From Zygnema cylindricum (lineage: Eukaryota > Streptophyta > Zygnematophyceae > Zygnematales > Zygnemataceae), in assembly GCA_037447655.1 (NCBI GenBank), contig JBBHKE010002480.1, positions 131,482 through 195,481 of the forward strand: a stretch of 64,000 nucleotides of DNA, written 5' to 3'. Under the pieces are notes generated by a model. It was not told the DNA's origin. It was given only the letters and a program-made list of their open reading frames with translations, and searched no databases. Made by a program: the position numbers and the translations under genes. Of the stretch, positions 1 through 10,309 are shown piece by piece. Positions within the stretch are counted from its first letter, which is position 1, and every line of letters begins with the position of its first letter.

Positions 1-480
1 CATGCCCTCCCCTCCCCTCCCCTCCCTCCCCCCCCTGCCCTCCCTCCCCCCCAAAAATAAAACCCCACAAAACGACAAAAAACTTCAAGGCTTCCCAGTG
101 TGGATTCCGTAGTGAATGGCTCATTGTGTGGTTTTTAAGGTGAAGGGCGGGGGGGGGAGGGAAGAAGAGGAGGAGAGAGTTGATCGAGGTTGACTTTTTG
201 AGTTCTGAGGGTTTTGGAAAGGAGGGAGGAGAGATAAGCAGTGGGAAACAATTTTTTTGATTCATTTTAGGGGGGACGTGGGGGAAGGGAGGGAAGGAGA
301 GAGTTGACCGAGGTTGACTTTCTGAACGTTAAGGGTTTTGGAGAGGAGGGAGGAGAGGGAAGCAGCAAGAAACTTATTTTCCCCTTTTTGGAGGAGGGGG
401 GGGGAGGGGGGGGAGGGTGAAATTCAATCGCAAAAGTGTATCGTTGCCGGAGTCTCACATACTCATGGGCGCTTCCTTCT
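1..480. repeat. Duplicated purine-rich block, copy 1
   Basis: This block and the one at about 1900-2240 are direct repeats. Both contain the landmarks CCACAAAACGACAAA, GTGTGGATTCC, ATGGCTCATTGTGT, GAGTTGACCGAGGTTGA and GGGAAGCAGCAA in the same order. Within copy 1 the sub-block around 175-230 is repeated again at 298-360. It starts at the window edge, so it may be longer. No coding frame is convincing; the proline- and serine-rich or glycine- and arginine-rich frames come from low-complexity sequence. Confidence 0.7.
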
Positions 481-1198
481 CTCATCTCTCCTCCCTCCTG
501 CTCTCTCCTCCTCTCCTCCCCTTTCCCCCCTCCCCTCCTTCCTCCCCCTCCTCTCCCCTACCCTCCCTCCTTTCCTCCCTCCCCATACAGAGAGATTCCA
601 GTTCTGCCCAAGGGGGGAGGGAGTCATCTATGATCAGGATCGGATGAAGAAATCGGAGCAGATAGAAATTAGCGGAGGGAAGCTGATGGCAATCGAAGGG
701 AGGAAATGGAGTGGAGTGGAAAATGGATCGAGAGAAGGAAGGGAACAAAATCAGGATTAGAAACTATGGTCAGGATGTCAAAATTGGGAGGGAGGAAGGA
801 GAGAGGGAGGAGGGAGGAGGAGGGGGGTGGGGGGGGGGGGGGGGGGGGGGGGATATGGGTCATTCATAATTTGCTGCGTGGCTACTAACAAAACGAAAAA
901 TCGTACGGGAAGCTTGTGAAAAAAAACGATATTTTTTCAGGCTGATATACCCGGCACAATATTTTTCTGGCATTAACTTCAAAATTTGGGCGAATCAGAT
1001 TATTTTCCGTGGGTGCCAAATTAGTTCACAAAATTTCTGGGGGCAGTTTTAGTGTGTCCTTTTTTTTTGTCCTCTCCTTGAATTACACGCATAAAAAAAT
1101 AACAGATCCCCCGATTTCCGTGGCTTTCCCAATCATTGAGCTTTTGTGGGTCTTTTTTTTCTTTTGCTTCTCGTCGCATTAGCGTCTCGTGAGACAGA
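481..1198. other. Non-coding, low-complexity tracts
   Basis: A pyrimidine tract (about 481-590) ends in CCATACAG, a plausible 3' splice acceptor, followed by an open stretch to about 760 that I do not recognise. A run of about 25 G residues lies at 826-852. The rest is AT-rich with no supportable gene. Confidence 0.5.
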
Positions 1199-1199
1199 A

Positions 1200-1322
1200 A
1201 TGGTCCCAATGGAAGTCAGAAACGACAAAAAAAAAATTGTTTGTGGTTCGGATGGAAGTATTTGGTCCGGAGGTGATGATAAATTCGTAAAACAATGGAA
1301 AGAGGTTGTATTATTTGAATAG
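1200..1322 (+). pseudogene. WD40-repeat gene fragment (last blade only)
   Basis: The frame 1239-1322 encodes a stretch containing CGSDGSIWSGGDDKFVKQWK before a TAG stop. It closely matches the final beta-propeller blade of the WD40 protein at 25471-26358, and also the minus-strand paralogue at 21116-22024. The open frame reaches back to an ATG at 1200, but the residues before CGSDG (rich in lysine, next to an A-run) no longer match the expected blade start. No earlier blades are visible upstream. I infer a truncated, decayed third copy of this family. Confidence 0.65.
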
Positions 1323-1880
1323 AAAGTAAATACTTTATGTCCAGTTTTGAGAAAATTTGTGGTTGTGCTTTCCTATGTCTCTAAAAAAAGTATAAAACTA
1401 CGGTAGAGTGAAGTCTAATGAGGTAAAAATGATGAAATTACACTATAAATTTTGGTTAGAGATACGACATTCAAGTTCAACTTGCAATTTTCACCTTTTT
1501 TTATATGAAGGCCTTAGTCTTCTAAATAGTTTTAAAATCCTAGACATTTTCTTGGTCATTGGGATGTTATTTGGAACATTTATGCCTTTTTGAATATGGT
1601 TGTTTTCCAGATTTACCATAATCTCGGATGTGGACAAATTTGCCTTGTATGTAGATTTCAAAAATTTAAAAAGATTACGTTTTATCAAAGATATTCAAGT
1701 TTGAAAGCTTTTATTTTTTTACAAACTTTGGGAATCTACGGGAGTTGTGACACTATTGTTTTTCTTTTAAATAAACTGTCCTTTTCTAGTTGCTGCATTT
1801 TTAGTTCTTTTGTCCTTTTCTCGTGTCCTTACTTTTTTCCTATTCTTTAATTTCAGTTCACCGCGTACCTTCCTCTCCTT
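1323..1880. other. Intergenic, nothing recognised
   Basis: AT-rich sequence with short chance open frames only. It could include the former 3' flank of the WD40 fragment, but I see no alignable 3' flank shared with the other two copies. Confidence 0.5.
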
Positions 1881-1899
1881 CCCTTCCCTCTCCTCCTAT

Positions 1900-2240
1900 C
1901 TCTGCCCCCTCCCTCCCCCCCAAGAAAAACCCCACAAAACGACAAAGAAATGCTTAGACTTCCCTGTGTGGATTCCATTGTGGATGGCTCATTGTGTATT
2001 TTTTTTGGGGGGGAGGGAGGGGGGTTGGCGGGAGAGGGGTTGGGGGGGAGAAGGAGAAGAAGAGAGTTGACCGAGGTTGAGTTTCTAAATTTTGAGTGTT
2101 TTGGAGAGGAAGGAGGAGAGGGAAGCAGCAAAAAACATATTTTCCCCTCCATTTGGGAGGGGGGCGGGAGGGGGTGAAATTCGTTCTCGAAAGTATATCC
2201 TTATCAGGCCCCTCTCATCCTTACGAGAGCTTCCCTCCTC
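1900..2240. repeat. Duplicated purine-rich block, copy 2
   Basis: Second copy of the block at 1-480, in the same orientation and similarly followed by a long pyrimidine tract (2231-2380). The two are clearly diverged, and the G-rich segments differ in length. Because the broken WD40 fragment lies between them, it may have been carried along by the duplication. Confidence 0.7.
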
Positions 2241-2800
2241 CCCCTCCTCCTCCCCCTTCCCACTCCTATACCCCTTCCCCTCCCCCCTCTCCTCCTCCCC
2301 TTTCCCTCTCTCCTCCACCCCCTATTATCCTCCTCCCTCTCCTCCTCCACCTCGCCCTCCCCCTCCCCTCTTTTCCATGACAGGATCTCACACAAAATTC
2401 AGAGTGCAAGACTACAGCGGAAGCAAAAATAAAACATTCAGACGAGAACGAACTGTCCACAAAGCCAATATATTTCATAGACATTTTCTCCCATAAAAGA
2501 TTAACTTCCTACTCCCTCTAAGCTGTAGTATATAGTACATTTACTGTGACGTCACTACTTCAAACTACAAATCAACCCAAATCATATAGTGCGCACTAAG
2601 TGCGTACAAGTCAAATTGCATCAACAGCGAAACACAAAGAACTGCCGGCACAACTCACACGTACAACCAAAACTAACTAAAGACAAAACGAACCTACATA
2701 CCGTACACACCAAACAAAACATAACGTGGTCTTCGTCAAACTGAATCTCCGCGAAACCACGAAAACTACAATCCACTACACGAATAAATAAAACCACCCG
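2241..2800. other. Pyrimidine tract and non-coding DNA
   Basis: 2231-2380 is almost pure C/T. 2381-2800 is non-repetitive sequence with no coding frame I would support. Confidence 0.5.
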
Positions 2801-2965
2801 GGACCACTAACTTAACGTAACGACAAATTAGCCCACTAACTTAACGTAACGACATATTAGCCAGCCGCGCGACAAACCGCGACGGCCGACTACAACTTTG
2901 ACTGAAAAAGACAGAATAGTCGGCCGGGCGACAGACCGCGACGGCCGATTACAAACTTTGACTTA
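2801..2965. repeat. Two short tandem duplications
   Basis: A unit of about 28 bp (CCACTAACTTAACGTAACGA...) occurs twice around 2803-2857. A GC-rich unit containing CGCGACGGCCGA followed by ACTTTGACT occurs twice at about 2866-2907 and 2923-2965. The second unit is much more GC-rich than its surroundings. Confidence 0.75.
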
Positions 2966-2967
2966 AC

Positions 2968-3215
2968 ATCTCTCACATGATGTTGATATCACTCTCTCAT
3001 TTTGTTAATGTCACTCTTACAATTTGTTAATAGCACCCTCACATGTTGTTAATATCCCTCTGTCGTCTTGTTAATGTCACTCTCACATGTTGTTAATGGC
3101 ACTCTCTCATTTCGTTAATGTCATTCTCGCATTTTATTGATGTCACTCACATTTTGTTAATGCATCACTCTTACATTCTCTTACTATCACTCTCACACTA
3201 TGTTAATATAATTCT
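2968..3215. repeat. 22-bp minisatellite
   Basis: About eleven degenerate units of roughly 22 bp follow the pattern CTCTCACATTTTGTTAATGTCA. Scattered further units occur at 3505-3600. A short unique stretch at 3216-3504 separates them. No coding function is suggested. Confidence 0.8.
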
Positions 3216-3651
3216 CCCATTGGCTGAATTCGGTTTCTCATTTCTCCCTCGTTCCCCCATTTGTTCCCCATTTTCCATAGAATTCTATATAGACAAAAGG
3301 AGCAATTCAGTGACAGCATCGGGTACAGCTGAATCGACGGTTTGAAATAACACGTGGCCTTCCAAGTGAGCGACCAGATGATCGGAAACGCCCCCATGTG
3401 TTCCCTCACAACACTCCTCTGACCAAGGAAATCTACTACTATCGAATAATTTTCGAGAAACACTTTCCCCAAGTATACATTTCCCTTCATCCCCATCACA
3501 TTTCGTGATGTACTCTCACGTTTTGTTAATTAATCGCTCTCACATTTGTTAATTGTTGGTAAATTGGGCTCACCTTTTGTGAATTTCTGAAACATTTTGT
3601 TAAATTCCCCCCACATTGTCTCCTTTTTTTTCAATTTCCCAACCTCCTTCC

Positions 3652-3721
3652 CTGTCCAGCTCACGACCCAATTCGTGGGCCCCGATGGTCCCTGTGTCAC
3701 CTGTAGTATAAGACCCTAAGT
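3652..3721 (+). other. Possible exon-like copy upstream of the split exon
   Basis: A polypyrimidine stretch ending in CTGTCCAG is followed by an open stretch to a TAA at about 3714-3718. Its encoded GPDGPCVTCS resembles VPGGPSVACS in the next exon-like segment (from 3778), which suggests a duplicated exon start. It is short and uncertain. Confidence 0.3.
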
Positions 3722-3777
3722 TTTTCCCTTTCCCTTCCCTCTCCTCCCTTCTTTTTTTGGTTTTTCTCTCTCTCCAG

Positions 3778-3854
3778 CCTGCAGCCCGACTTACCGTTCC
3801 TGGTGGTCCCAGCGTGGCCTGTAGTACGGTGACAGTTGTCGCCTGGGACGCTGC
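3778..3854 (+). pseudogene. Exon-like open frame, 5' part, cut by copia element 1
   Basis: A strong acceptor-like tract (T/C-rich, then CTCTCCAG at 3770-3777) is followed by a GC-richer open frame that runs to the left target-site duplication GCTGC (3850-3854). Bridging the retrotransposon and one duplication copy, the frame continues without a stop into 10310-10427. The joined frame contains VTVVAWDAARANN followed by a VYKG-type strand. This spacing of Trp, Ala-Ala and Val-Tyr is like a fibronectin type III-type beta-sandwich, but that assignment is tentative. I infer that element 1 landed in a host exon or an exon remnant. Confidence 0.45.
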
Positions 3855-4059
3855 TGTAGAAACTAATGGTTCTATTAGTATTTTCTAGGTCTGAAAAGAA
3901 ATATAGAAGTCGAGGCAGTCTATCTCTAACTTCTCTCTCCAACTCTCAAACTTGTCGCAGTCACTGAGAAATTGGAGAGGAAGCTAGAGCCATGGCTACC
4001 TTGGCTATCCTGAGGTTTACGGGAATTTTATATTAGGGTTTATATATTTAATTAAAATG

Positions 4060-4155
4060 TATATGCCGGCGGCAGGATTTGATCCTTGTACCTACCGGCC
4101 GGCAGACACAATGTAGCCGGTAGCCCTAGCCGTTTCATCTAGCGGTAGTGTTACT
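4060..4155 (-). other. tRNA-like (pol III promoter-like) segment inside the LTR, antisense
   Basis: On the minus strand, TAGATGAAACGG (4141-4130) fits an A-box and GGATCAAATCC (4085-4075) fits a B-box with one mismatch. They are about 55 bp apart, as in tRNAs with a long variable arm. The acceptor stem does not pair well, so this is tRNA-related rather than a tRNA gene. The same arrangement recurs in all four LTRs (for example around 9461-9556) and, with neighbouring sequence, in the SINE-like segment at 62345-62510. Confidence 0.45.
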
Positions 4156-4240
4156 TAGCATATAGTTTGATATTTATTTAAATATGCATACAAGCGATAA
4201 ACCATTTAACTGAAATGAATTACGGGATACATAGATCCAG

Positions 4241-4250
4241 TAATATATAA
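4241..4250 (+). promoter_or_regulatory. TATA-like box in LTR
   Basis: TAATATATAA lies upstream of the internal region and is conserved in all four LTRs. A role as the retrotransposon promoter is inferred from position and composition only; the transcription start is not known. Confidence 0.3.
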
Positions 4251-4582
4251 TGTACGACTTACGGTACGGAAAAAAATCAGTACCGCGCATTTGTTTCGTA
4301 AATGAAACAAATACCGCGCATGTATTTATTACGGCTACGATTAAAGCCGAATTTAATCGGACGGCCGGGATTAGCGCCGAGATCGCGGAGGAAGATTTCG
4401 GCGGTTTATGGCCATCGCCACATCGGATGACGCGTGGCAAAATTCCGTTGGATTGTGGAAACTCCGGAGATTATGGCACCGAATCCGGATTTGACATGTG
4501 TCGACATTTTGGCCATGTCGTACAATGTCCGTACATAAAGTACACCGGCAGCTGTACTTTTGCGTACGGAACTCAATTCTGA
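4250..4582 (+). other. 110-codon open frame within the LTR, intact in all four LTRs
   Basis: An ATG-initiated frame of 110 codons lies entirely inside the LTR. It is open in all four copies (4250-4582, 9651-9983, 13371-13703, 18772-19104) despite a handful of substitutions that change residues (Ala/Thr, Gly/Arg, Lys/Glu, Asn/Ile, Cys/Tyr). No domain is recognised. Copies only 1-2% diverged would often keep a 333-bp frame by chance, so coding status is unproven. Confidence 0.25.
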
Positions 4583-4883
4583 TTGGTTCCGTACATCACT
4601 AGATAGAGTCTGTGAGAGAGATAGGACTTAGAAAAATTAGAAGATAGGACCCTCTCTCCCACAGAGCTTCTGTACAAAAGGTCAACTTTGACCCTCCATA
4701 ACTTACTGCTCAGGGGAGCAAATTCAGAGATTCTTTTTGCTATCGACTCAGGGGAGTCTTGTCTTCACAGGGAGGAAGTTGGTCAGAGTTTTTGTCTGCC
4801 AGGGTGGCAGTTATTTTTGCTTAAACACAAAGGGGTCAGGATTATCCTAGAGGCTTCTTGGAAGCTGTCCACTCTGAGGACTT

Positions 4884-7800
4884 ATGGAGGTCTCAGAGTT
4901 TCAGGTTATGGGCCCACCCTCTAGGGTGCCAATATTTAATGGAACTGGCTTCATATACTGGGAAAGTATGATGATAGGAGCTCTATGCGAAAAAAGGTTT
5001 TGGGGGATAGTGAGTGGACGATTGGGGCGTCCATCAAGTCTTGGAATTCCTCCAGGGTTTAAAGGAAGCAGATTCACCAGGAAAGAGGATTCACCTTCAA
5101 CGGAGGAAACAAAGGAAGGAGAGGTGGTGGACAAAGGAAAGGAGAAGGAGGCGACCACACCAATAGCAACTGGTTTAGCATTCATGTCACCTATTCCGAG
5201 GAACGAGGAGAATGATATTGAAACCTGGGACTTCAACAATATGGCGGCAAAGCACTTCATCCTACGCCATCTCACTCAAGGACTTGCATGTCCTCATTTG
5301 CAGGTAGAGAGGGCATCCGATCTTTGGATGGCTCTCATAGAGATGTACCGAAGTGGTACTATTCAGCAACAACAGTTGGCTGATCAGAAAGTTAAGGAGT
5401 ATGTATACAAAGGGGGAAATATGTTGGATTTTTGCAATGAGCTTGCTACACTCTTCATGGAGCTAGAGAGTGCGGGTAAAGTTTTTAGTGAAAAAGAAAA
5501 AGTTAACTGTTTACTAATGAAGTTACCTGATGAGTTCGAGAACATAGTCAACCGTGTGCAGGACTTGCCGGACTCAAGGTGGATATGGAACTCAGTGGTA
5601 GGGATGATTCTCGTTCGAGAGAATACGATTGAGATCCGAAGGGGAGGAAAGAGTGGCCAAGCCTTGGCAACAGCGACCGATTGGAGGAACAAGGATTCCC
5701 GGAAACCAGTCAGAAACTATGGGGGTAGGGAGCGGGAAAAACAGGTTGGCGAGTTTGAACCAAGGGCTCCCAAAGGTTTATGTCATTTTTGTAAGAAACC
5801 TGGGCACTATATGGCAGAGTGCACCAAGCTAACCGAGCTTCGGTTAAAGGAGGGGCAGACCGGTGGTACCCCGAGAGGAAAGAAAAAGGCCCTTGTCACA
5901 CAGGTACTTGAGGCGGAATCCGAGGACGAGGACGATGAGCTCCTTTTGGATGAGGAGTTGGAGGCGAAAACTGAGGTTGAAATTCCACGAAGGCAGAAAT
6001 GTGCTTACGGTGGATTGAAAGGTGAAGCAGGCTCGATTATAGATTCAGGTGCCTCAATGCACATGTGTAAGGATAGACACCTGTTCACTAAGATAAGAAA
6101 GATTCCCACCGTAGAGATAGAGTACGGGGATGGGAGGATAGTCACCACTACTCTTGTAGGATCGGTAGATCTGAAAGTGTTAGTTGAAGGAAAGACATCC
6201 ATATTAACATTCTCCGATGTATTGTTTATTCCGGAGCTGAACAAAAACCTTATCTCTACACAGTATTAGATGATAAGGGTTTTTTCACTAGCACTAGGGA
6301 AGGAGTCTTTACTGCTAGTTTTGAGGAGGATGTCTATTTCATTGCTGAGAAAGGTAGCCATGGGATGTTTAGGCTGATCTTAAGTAATGAAACGAAGAAA
6401 CTTTATTATGCTGGTGTTCATGATATTATGATGTGGCATAAGAGGCTTGGGCATGTGAATCTAGATAAGTTAAGAGAGATGAAAAAGATGGGAGTGGTGG
6501 AAGGGATTCAGTTCAGTGAGAGTGATGATATAAGTGATTGTAGTGGGTGTGCTCAAGGTAAAGCACACAGATTACCCTTTCCAAAAACAGCCACCTACAA
6601 GGGAGAAAAACTTCTAGATCTAGTACACACAGATATTTGGGGACCGGCTAGAGTGCCCTCACCGGGGGGGAAGAGATTTATGATGACTATAACTGATGAT
6701 TGGTCTCGGTATTCCCGAGTATATTTTTTGAAAAACAAGTCAGAAGCTGAGGACTGTTTTAGACAATATAAAGCATGGAGCGAAAAACTCCATGAAACTC
6801 CAATCAAGAGAGTAAGGAGTGACAATGGTGGAGAGTATACTTCTAACCAGTTTGAGGATTTTTTGAGGGAAGATGGGGTTCAACACCAAAAGACAGTGCC
6901 AGAAAATCCTGAACAGAATGGGGTAGCTGAAAGGTTAAATAGAACACTAAGTGATAGTGCTAGAAGTATGTTGTCGGATAAGAAGATAGGAAAAAGGTTT
7001 TGGGCAGAAGCAATGAACTGTGCTAATTACCTCAAAAATAGAGTTCTTACTTCAGCTATAAAAGATCAAACACCTTATGAGAGATGGACAGGCCGGAAAC
7101 CAGACTTATCTCATTTAAAGGTTTTCGGCAGTCAAGTATTCAGTCTAGATATTGATCGGTCCAATTGGAAGCTAGATCCTAAGGGAAAACCGGGATACTT
7201 ATTAGGATATGATGAGGATGTTAAAGGATATAGAGTTTATGATCTAAAAAGAGAAGATATAATCTTAGTAAAGCATCTAGTAGTTATGGATGAAGGAAAG
7301 TCTGTGGATCCCTTCAAATATACAAAGTCAGTAAAAATCAGATTTGAGTCAGAAAATTCTGATGACTTTGAGCTTCCTAACTATCCAGGTTTTAGAGACG
7401 ATGACATTCTTGCAGGAACAAATCAGACCGAAAAGGACTCGGCTGTGGAAACTCCAGTGACAACTCTACTCGAAGCGGAAGACGTGGTGGAAATTGATTC
7501 GGAATCAAGAGATAGGGGAGAAGCCGAGTTTGTTCGAAAGAATCCACGAGAACCATCTATTCCGGCCTCAGATTTTGAGGGAGGGAGGAGAAGTAGCAAA
7601 AGACTGCAAGAAAAACAGGTTAATAACAAGGTAACTAAACTATCTCATCAAGATGAACCTCAAACTTATCGAGAGGCGATGACTTGTCCAGAAAGAAACC
7701 GGTGGAAGACAGCCATCAATGAGGAGATGGCTTCAATCATGGCAGCCGATACTTGGGAGCTGGTGGACTGTCCACCTAACCGAAAACCAATCGGTTGTAA

Positions 7801-9242
7801 GTGGGTTTTCAAACTGAAACTGAACCCAGATAACACAATCGAGCGCTACAAGGCCAGATTAGTGGCAAAGGGATTTACACAAAAGGAAGGAATTGACTAC
7901 GAGGAAACCTTTGCCCCGGTGGTCAGATTTCCCTCGGTCCGCATACTTCTCAGTTTAGCAGCGGCGGAAGACATGGAAGTGCACCAGATGGACATCAAAA
8001 CAGCCTTTTTGCATGGAGAATTAGAAGAGGAGATCTTCATGCGACAACCCGAAGGGTTTGTGGAAGAAGGAGAGGAGAGTAAGGTATGCCGGCTGATTAA
8101 ATCTCTTTATGGTTTGAAACAGGCGCCCCGACAGTGGAATAAGAAACTTGATGAGTTTCTTACCGGTCTAGGATATATTCGGATCAGCTCAGATCACTCA
8201 ATCTATGTTTTCGAAGATGAGGAAGGTTTTATATTTATTGCAATTTATGTTGATGATTTGCTTGTTTTAAGTAAATCAATGGAAAAAAATTAATAAACTG
8301 AAAACCGATCTTAAGGGGAGATTTGAAATGAAGGATATGGGGGAAGCAAAATATATTTTGGGAATTCAAGTAGAGAGAGACCGAAAAAGAAAAATTATAA
8401 GATTGACTCAAAAGGAAGCAATAGGAAACATGCTTGAAAAATTTCAAATGGATAAAGCTAATAGTTGCACAACTCCAATGGAATTGAAGAAGGGAAGTGA
8501 GGGGAGTGAGGAAGAAGGAGTCATAGTCTTAGACGAGGAATTATCTCCTGAAGAACAGAAGTTCATGCAGACTATTCCTTACAGGCAAGTAGTGGGAAGT
8601 CTAATCTATTTTATGAATTGTACCCGGCCGGATTTAGCTGCAGCTGTAGGAGTGTTGAGTAGAAGTCTAAATGCTCCCACTAAGAAGGATTGGGAGGCAG
8701 CTAAGAGAGTCCTTAGATACTTGGTAGGAACTAGAGATCTATGGTTGCATTTGGGTGGGGAGAATACTGACATCACTACTTGGAGTGATGCCAGTTATGG
8801 TGATGCTCCGATGAGGAGATGTACTTCTGGATATGTATTATATGTGGGTGATGGGGCTTGCTGTTGGAGTAGCAAACAGCAAAAGGTTATTGCTCAGTCC
8901 ACCATGGAGGCTGAGTATATGGCCTCTTGCTCTGCTGTAAAAGAATTGATGTGGGTCAAGTCTTTGCTTGGTGAGCTTGGTCACCTTAAGAGTGGTGTGC
9001 AGAAAATATTTTGTGATAATCAGGCAGCAATCGCTATTTCTGCCAATCCTAAACACCATTTTAAAGCCAAACACATGGACATCAGACTCAGCTTTGTTAG
9101 AGAGAAAGTAGAAAACAAATTAATCAGTTTAGAGTACAGACCAGATAGTGAGATGGTAGCAGATATGATGACCAAACCTGTGCCTTCCCCTAAGCTATTT
9201 TTTTGCAGGGAGAAGTGTGGTCTGAAATTAAAGATTGACTAG
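4884..9242 (+). pseudogene. gag-pol: Ty1/copia Gag-Pol polyprotein, frameshifted (element 1)
   Basis: Single-frame Gag-Pol of a Ty1/copia element. Domains in order: Gag (about 5230-5640); CX2CX4HX4C zinc knuckle CHFCKKPGHYMAEC (5781-5822); aspartic protease DSGA (6042-6053); integrase with its HHCC zinc region (WHKRLGH near 6434, C..C near 6541) and catalytic D, D, E in HTDIWGP, SDNGGEY and NGVAERLN; reverse transcriptase with YVDD (8246-8257); RNase H with SDASYGD, STMEAEY and DNQAAI. The frame could start at the ATG inside the LTR (4884) or at the in-frame ATG at 4908, inside the primer-binding site. Compared with element 2, one base is missing near 6261, giving a stop at 6267-6269, and one A is gained in the A-run 8283-8289. 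The two shifts cancel in length but leave the product in three pieces. Element 2 is undamaged at both places. Confidence 0.95.
4904..4918 (+). promoter_or_regulatory. Primer-binding site complementary to the anticodon arm of initiator tRNA-Met
   Basis: GGTTATGGGCCCACC begins directly after the LTR. From my knowledge of plant-type initiator tRNA-Met it is the exact complement of GGTGGGCCCATAACC, the anticodon stem-loop region, not of the tRNA 3' end. That is the half-tRNA priming arrangement known from Drosophila copia. The in-frame ATG at 4908-4910 lies within the site, opposite the CAU anticodon. Confidence 0.85.
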
Positions 9243-9255
9243 AAAATAAGGGGAG
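9243..9255 (+). promoter_or_regulatory. Polypurine tract of element 1
   Basis: AAAATAAGGGGAG, all purine except one T, lies between the gag-pol stop codon (9240-9242) and the 3' LTR. This is where plus-strand priming is expected. Element 2 has the identical tract at 18364-18376. Confidence 0.9.
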
Positions 9256-10304
9256 TGTAGAAACTAATGGTTTTATTAGTATTTTCTAGGTCTGAAAAGA
9301 AATATAGAAGTCGAGGCAGTCTATCTCTAACTTCTCTCTCCAACTCTCAAACTTGTCGCAGTCACTGAGAAATTGGAGAGGAAGCTAGAGCCATGGCTAC
9401 CTTGGCTATCTTGAGGTTTACGGGAATTTTATATTAGGGTTTATATATTTAATTAAAATGTATGTGCCGGCGGCAGGATTTGATCCTTGTACCTGCCGGC
9501 CGGCAGACACGAAGTAGCCGGTAGCCTTAGCCGTTTAATCTAGCGGTAGTGTTACTTAGCATATAGTTTGATAATTATTTACATATGTATATAAGCGATA
9601 AACCATTTAACTGAAATGGATTACGGGATACATAGATCCAGTAATATATAATGTACGACTTACGGTACGGAAAAAAATCAGTACCGCGCATTTGTTTCGT
9701 AAATGAAACAAATACCGCGCATGTATTTATTACGACTACGATTAAAGCCGAATTTAATCGGACGGCCAGGATTAGCGCCGAGATCGCGGAGGAAGATTTC
9801 GGCGGTTTATGGCCATCGCCACATCGGATGACGCGTGGCAAAATTCCGTTGGATTGTGGAAACTCCGGAGATTATGGCACCGAATCCGGATTTGACATGT
9901 GTCGACATTTTGGCCATGTCGTACAATGTCCGTACATAAAGTACACCGGCAGCTGTACTTTTGCGTACGGAACTCAATTCTGATTGGTTCCGTACATCAG
10001 TAGATAGAGTCTGTGAGAGAGATAGGACTTAGAAAAATTAGAAGATAGGACCCTCTCTCCCAGAGAGCTTCTGTACAAAAGGTCAACTTTGACCCTCCAT
10101 AACTTACTGCTCAGGGGAGCAAATTCAGAGATTCTTTTTGCTATCGACTCAGGGGAGTCTTGTCTTCACAGGGGTGAAGTTGGTCAGAGTTTTTGTCTGC
10201 CAGGGTGGCAGTTATTTTTGCTTAAACACAAAGGGGTCAGGATTATCCTAGAGGCTTCTTGGAAGCTGTCCACTCTGAGGACTTATGGAGGTCTCAGAGT
10301 TTCA
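9256..10304 (+). repeat. 3' LTR of element 1
   Basis: 1049 bp, same ends as the 5' LTR, followed by the target duplication GCTGC (10305-10309). It carries the hairpin, TATA-like stretch, antisense tRNA-like segment and 110-codon frame (9651-9983). Confidence 0.95.
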
Positions 10305-10309
10305 GCTGC

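Larger units (their letters stand above)
3855..4903 (+). repeat. 5' LTR of element 1
   Basis: 1049 bp, TG...CA ends. Recognisable parts are a TATA-like stretch at 4241-4250, an 8-bp hairpin (4290-4311) between two copies of TACCGCGCAT, an ATTGG (CCAAT-type) motif near 4583, and an antisense tRNA-like segment at about 4060-4155. It differs from the other three LTRs by several private changes around 4059-4225. Confidence 0.95.
3855..10304 (+). mobile_element. Ty1/copia LTR retrotransposon, element 1
   Basis: A 6450-bp element with two 1049-bp LTRs (3855-4903 and 9256-10304) that begin TGTAGAAAC and end GTTTCA. It is flanked by a perfect 5-bp target duplication GCTGC (3850-3854, 10305-10309). 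The internal region has the Ty1/copia order: Gag, zinc knuckle, protease, integrase, reverse transcriptase, RNase H. A primer-binding site and polypurine tract sit next to the LTRs. The polyprotein frame is broken twice, so this copy looks non-autonomous. By hand count the two LTRs differ at roughly 20 positions (about 2%), so the insertion is not brand new. Its 3' LTR resembles the LTRs of element 2 more than its own 5' LTR, which may reflect recombination or conversion. Confidence 0.97.

Noticed and set aside
2968-3215. CRISPR-like array
   Set aside because: Units are about 22 bp, contiguous and degenerate, without unique spacers, and the DNA is eukaryotic. It is a minisatellite.
9243-9255. 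An additional envelope-like gene between pol and the 3' LTR
   Set aside because: Only 13 bp (the polypurine tract) separate the pol stop codon from the LTR in both elements.
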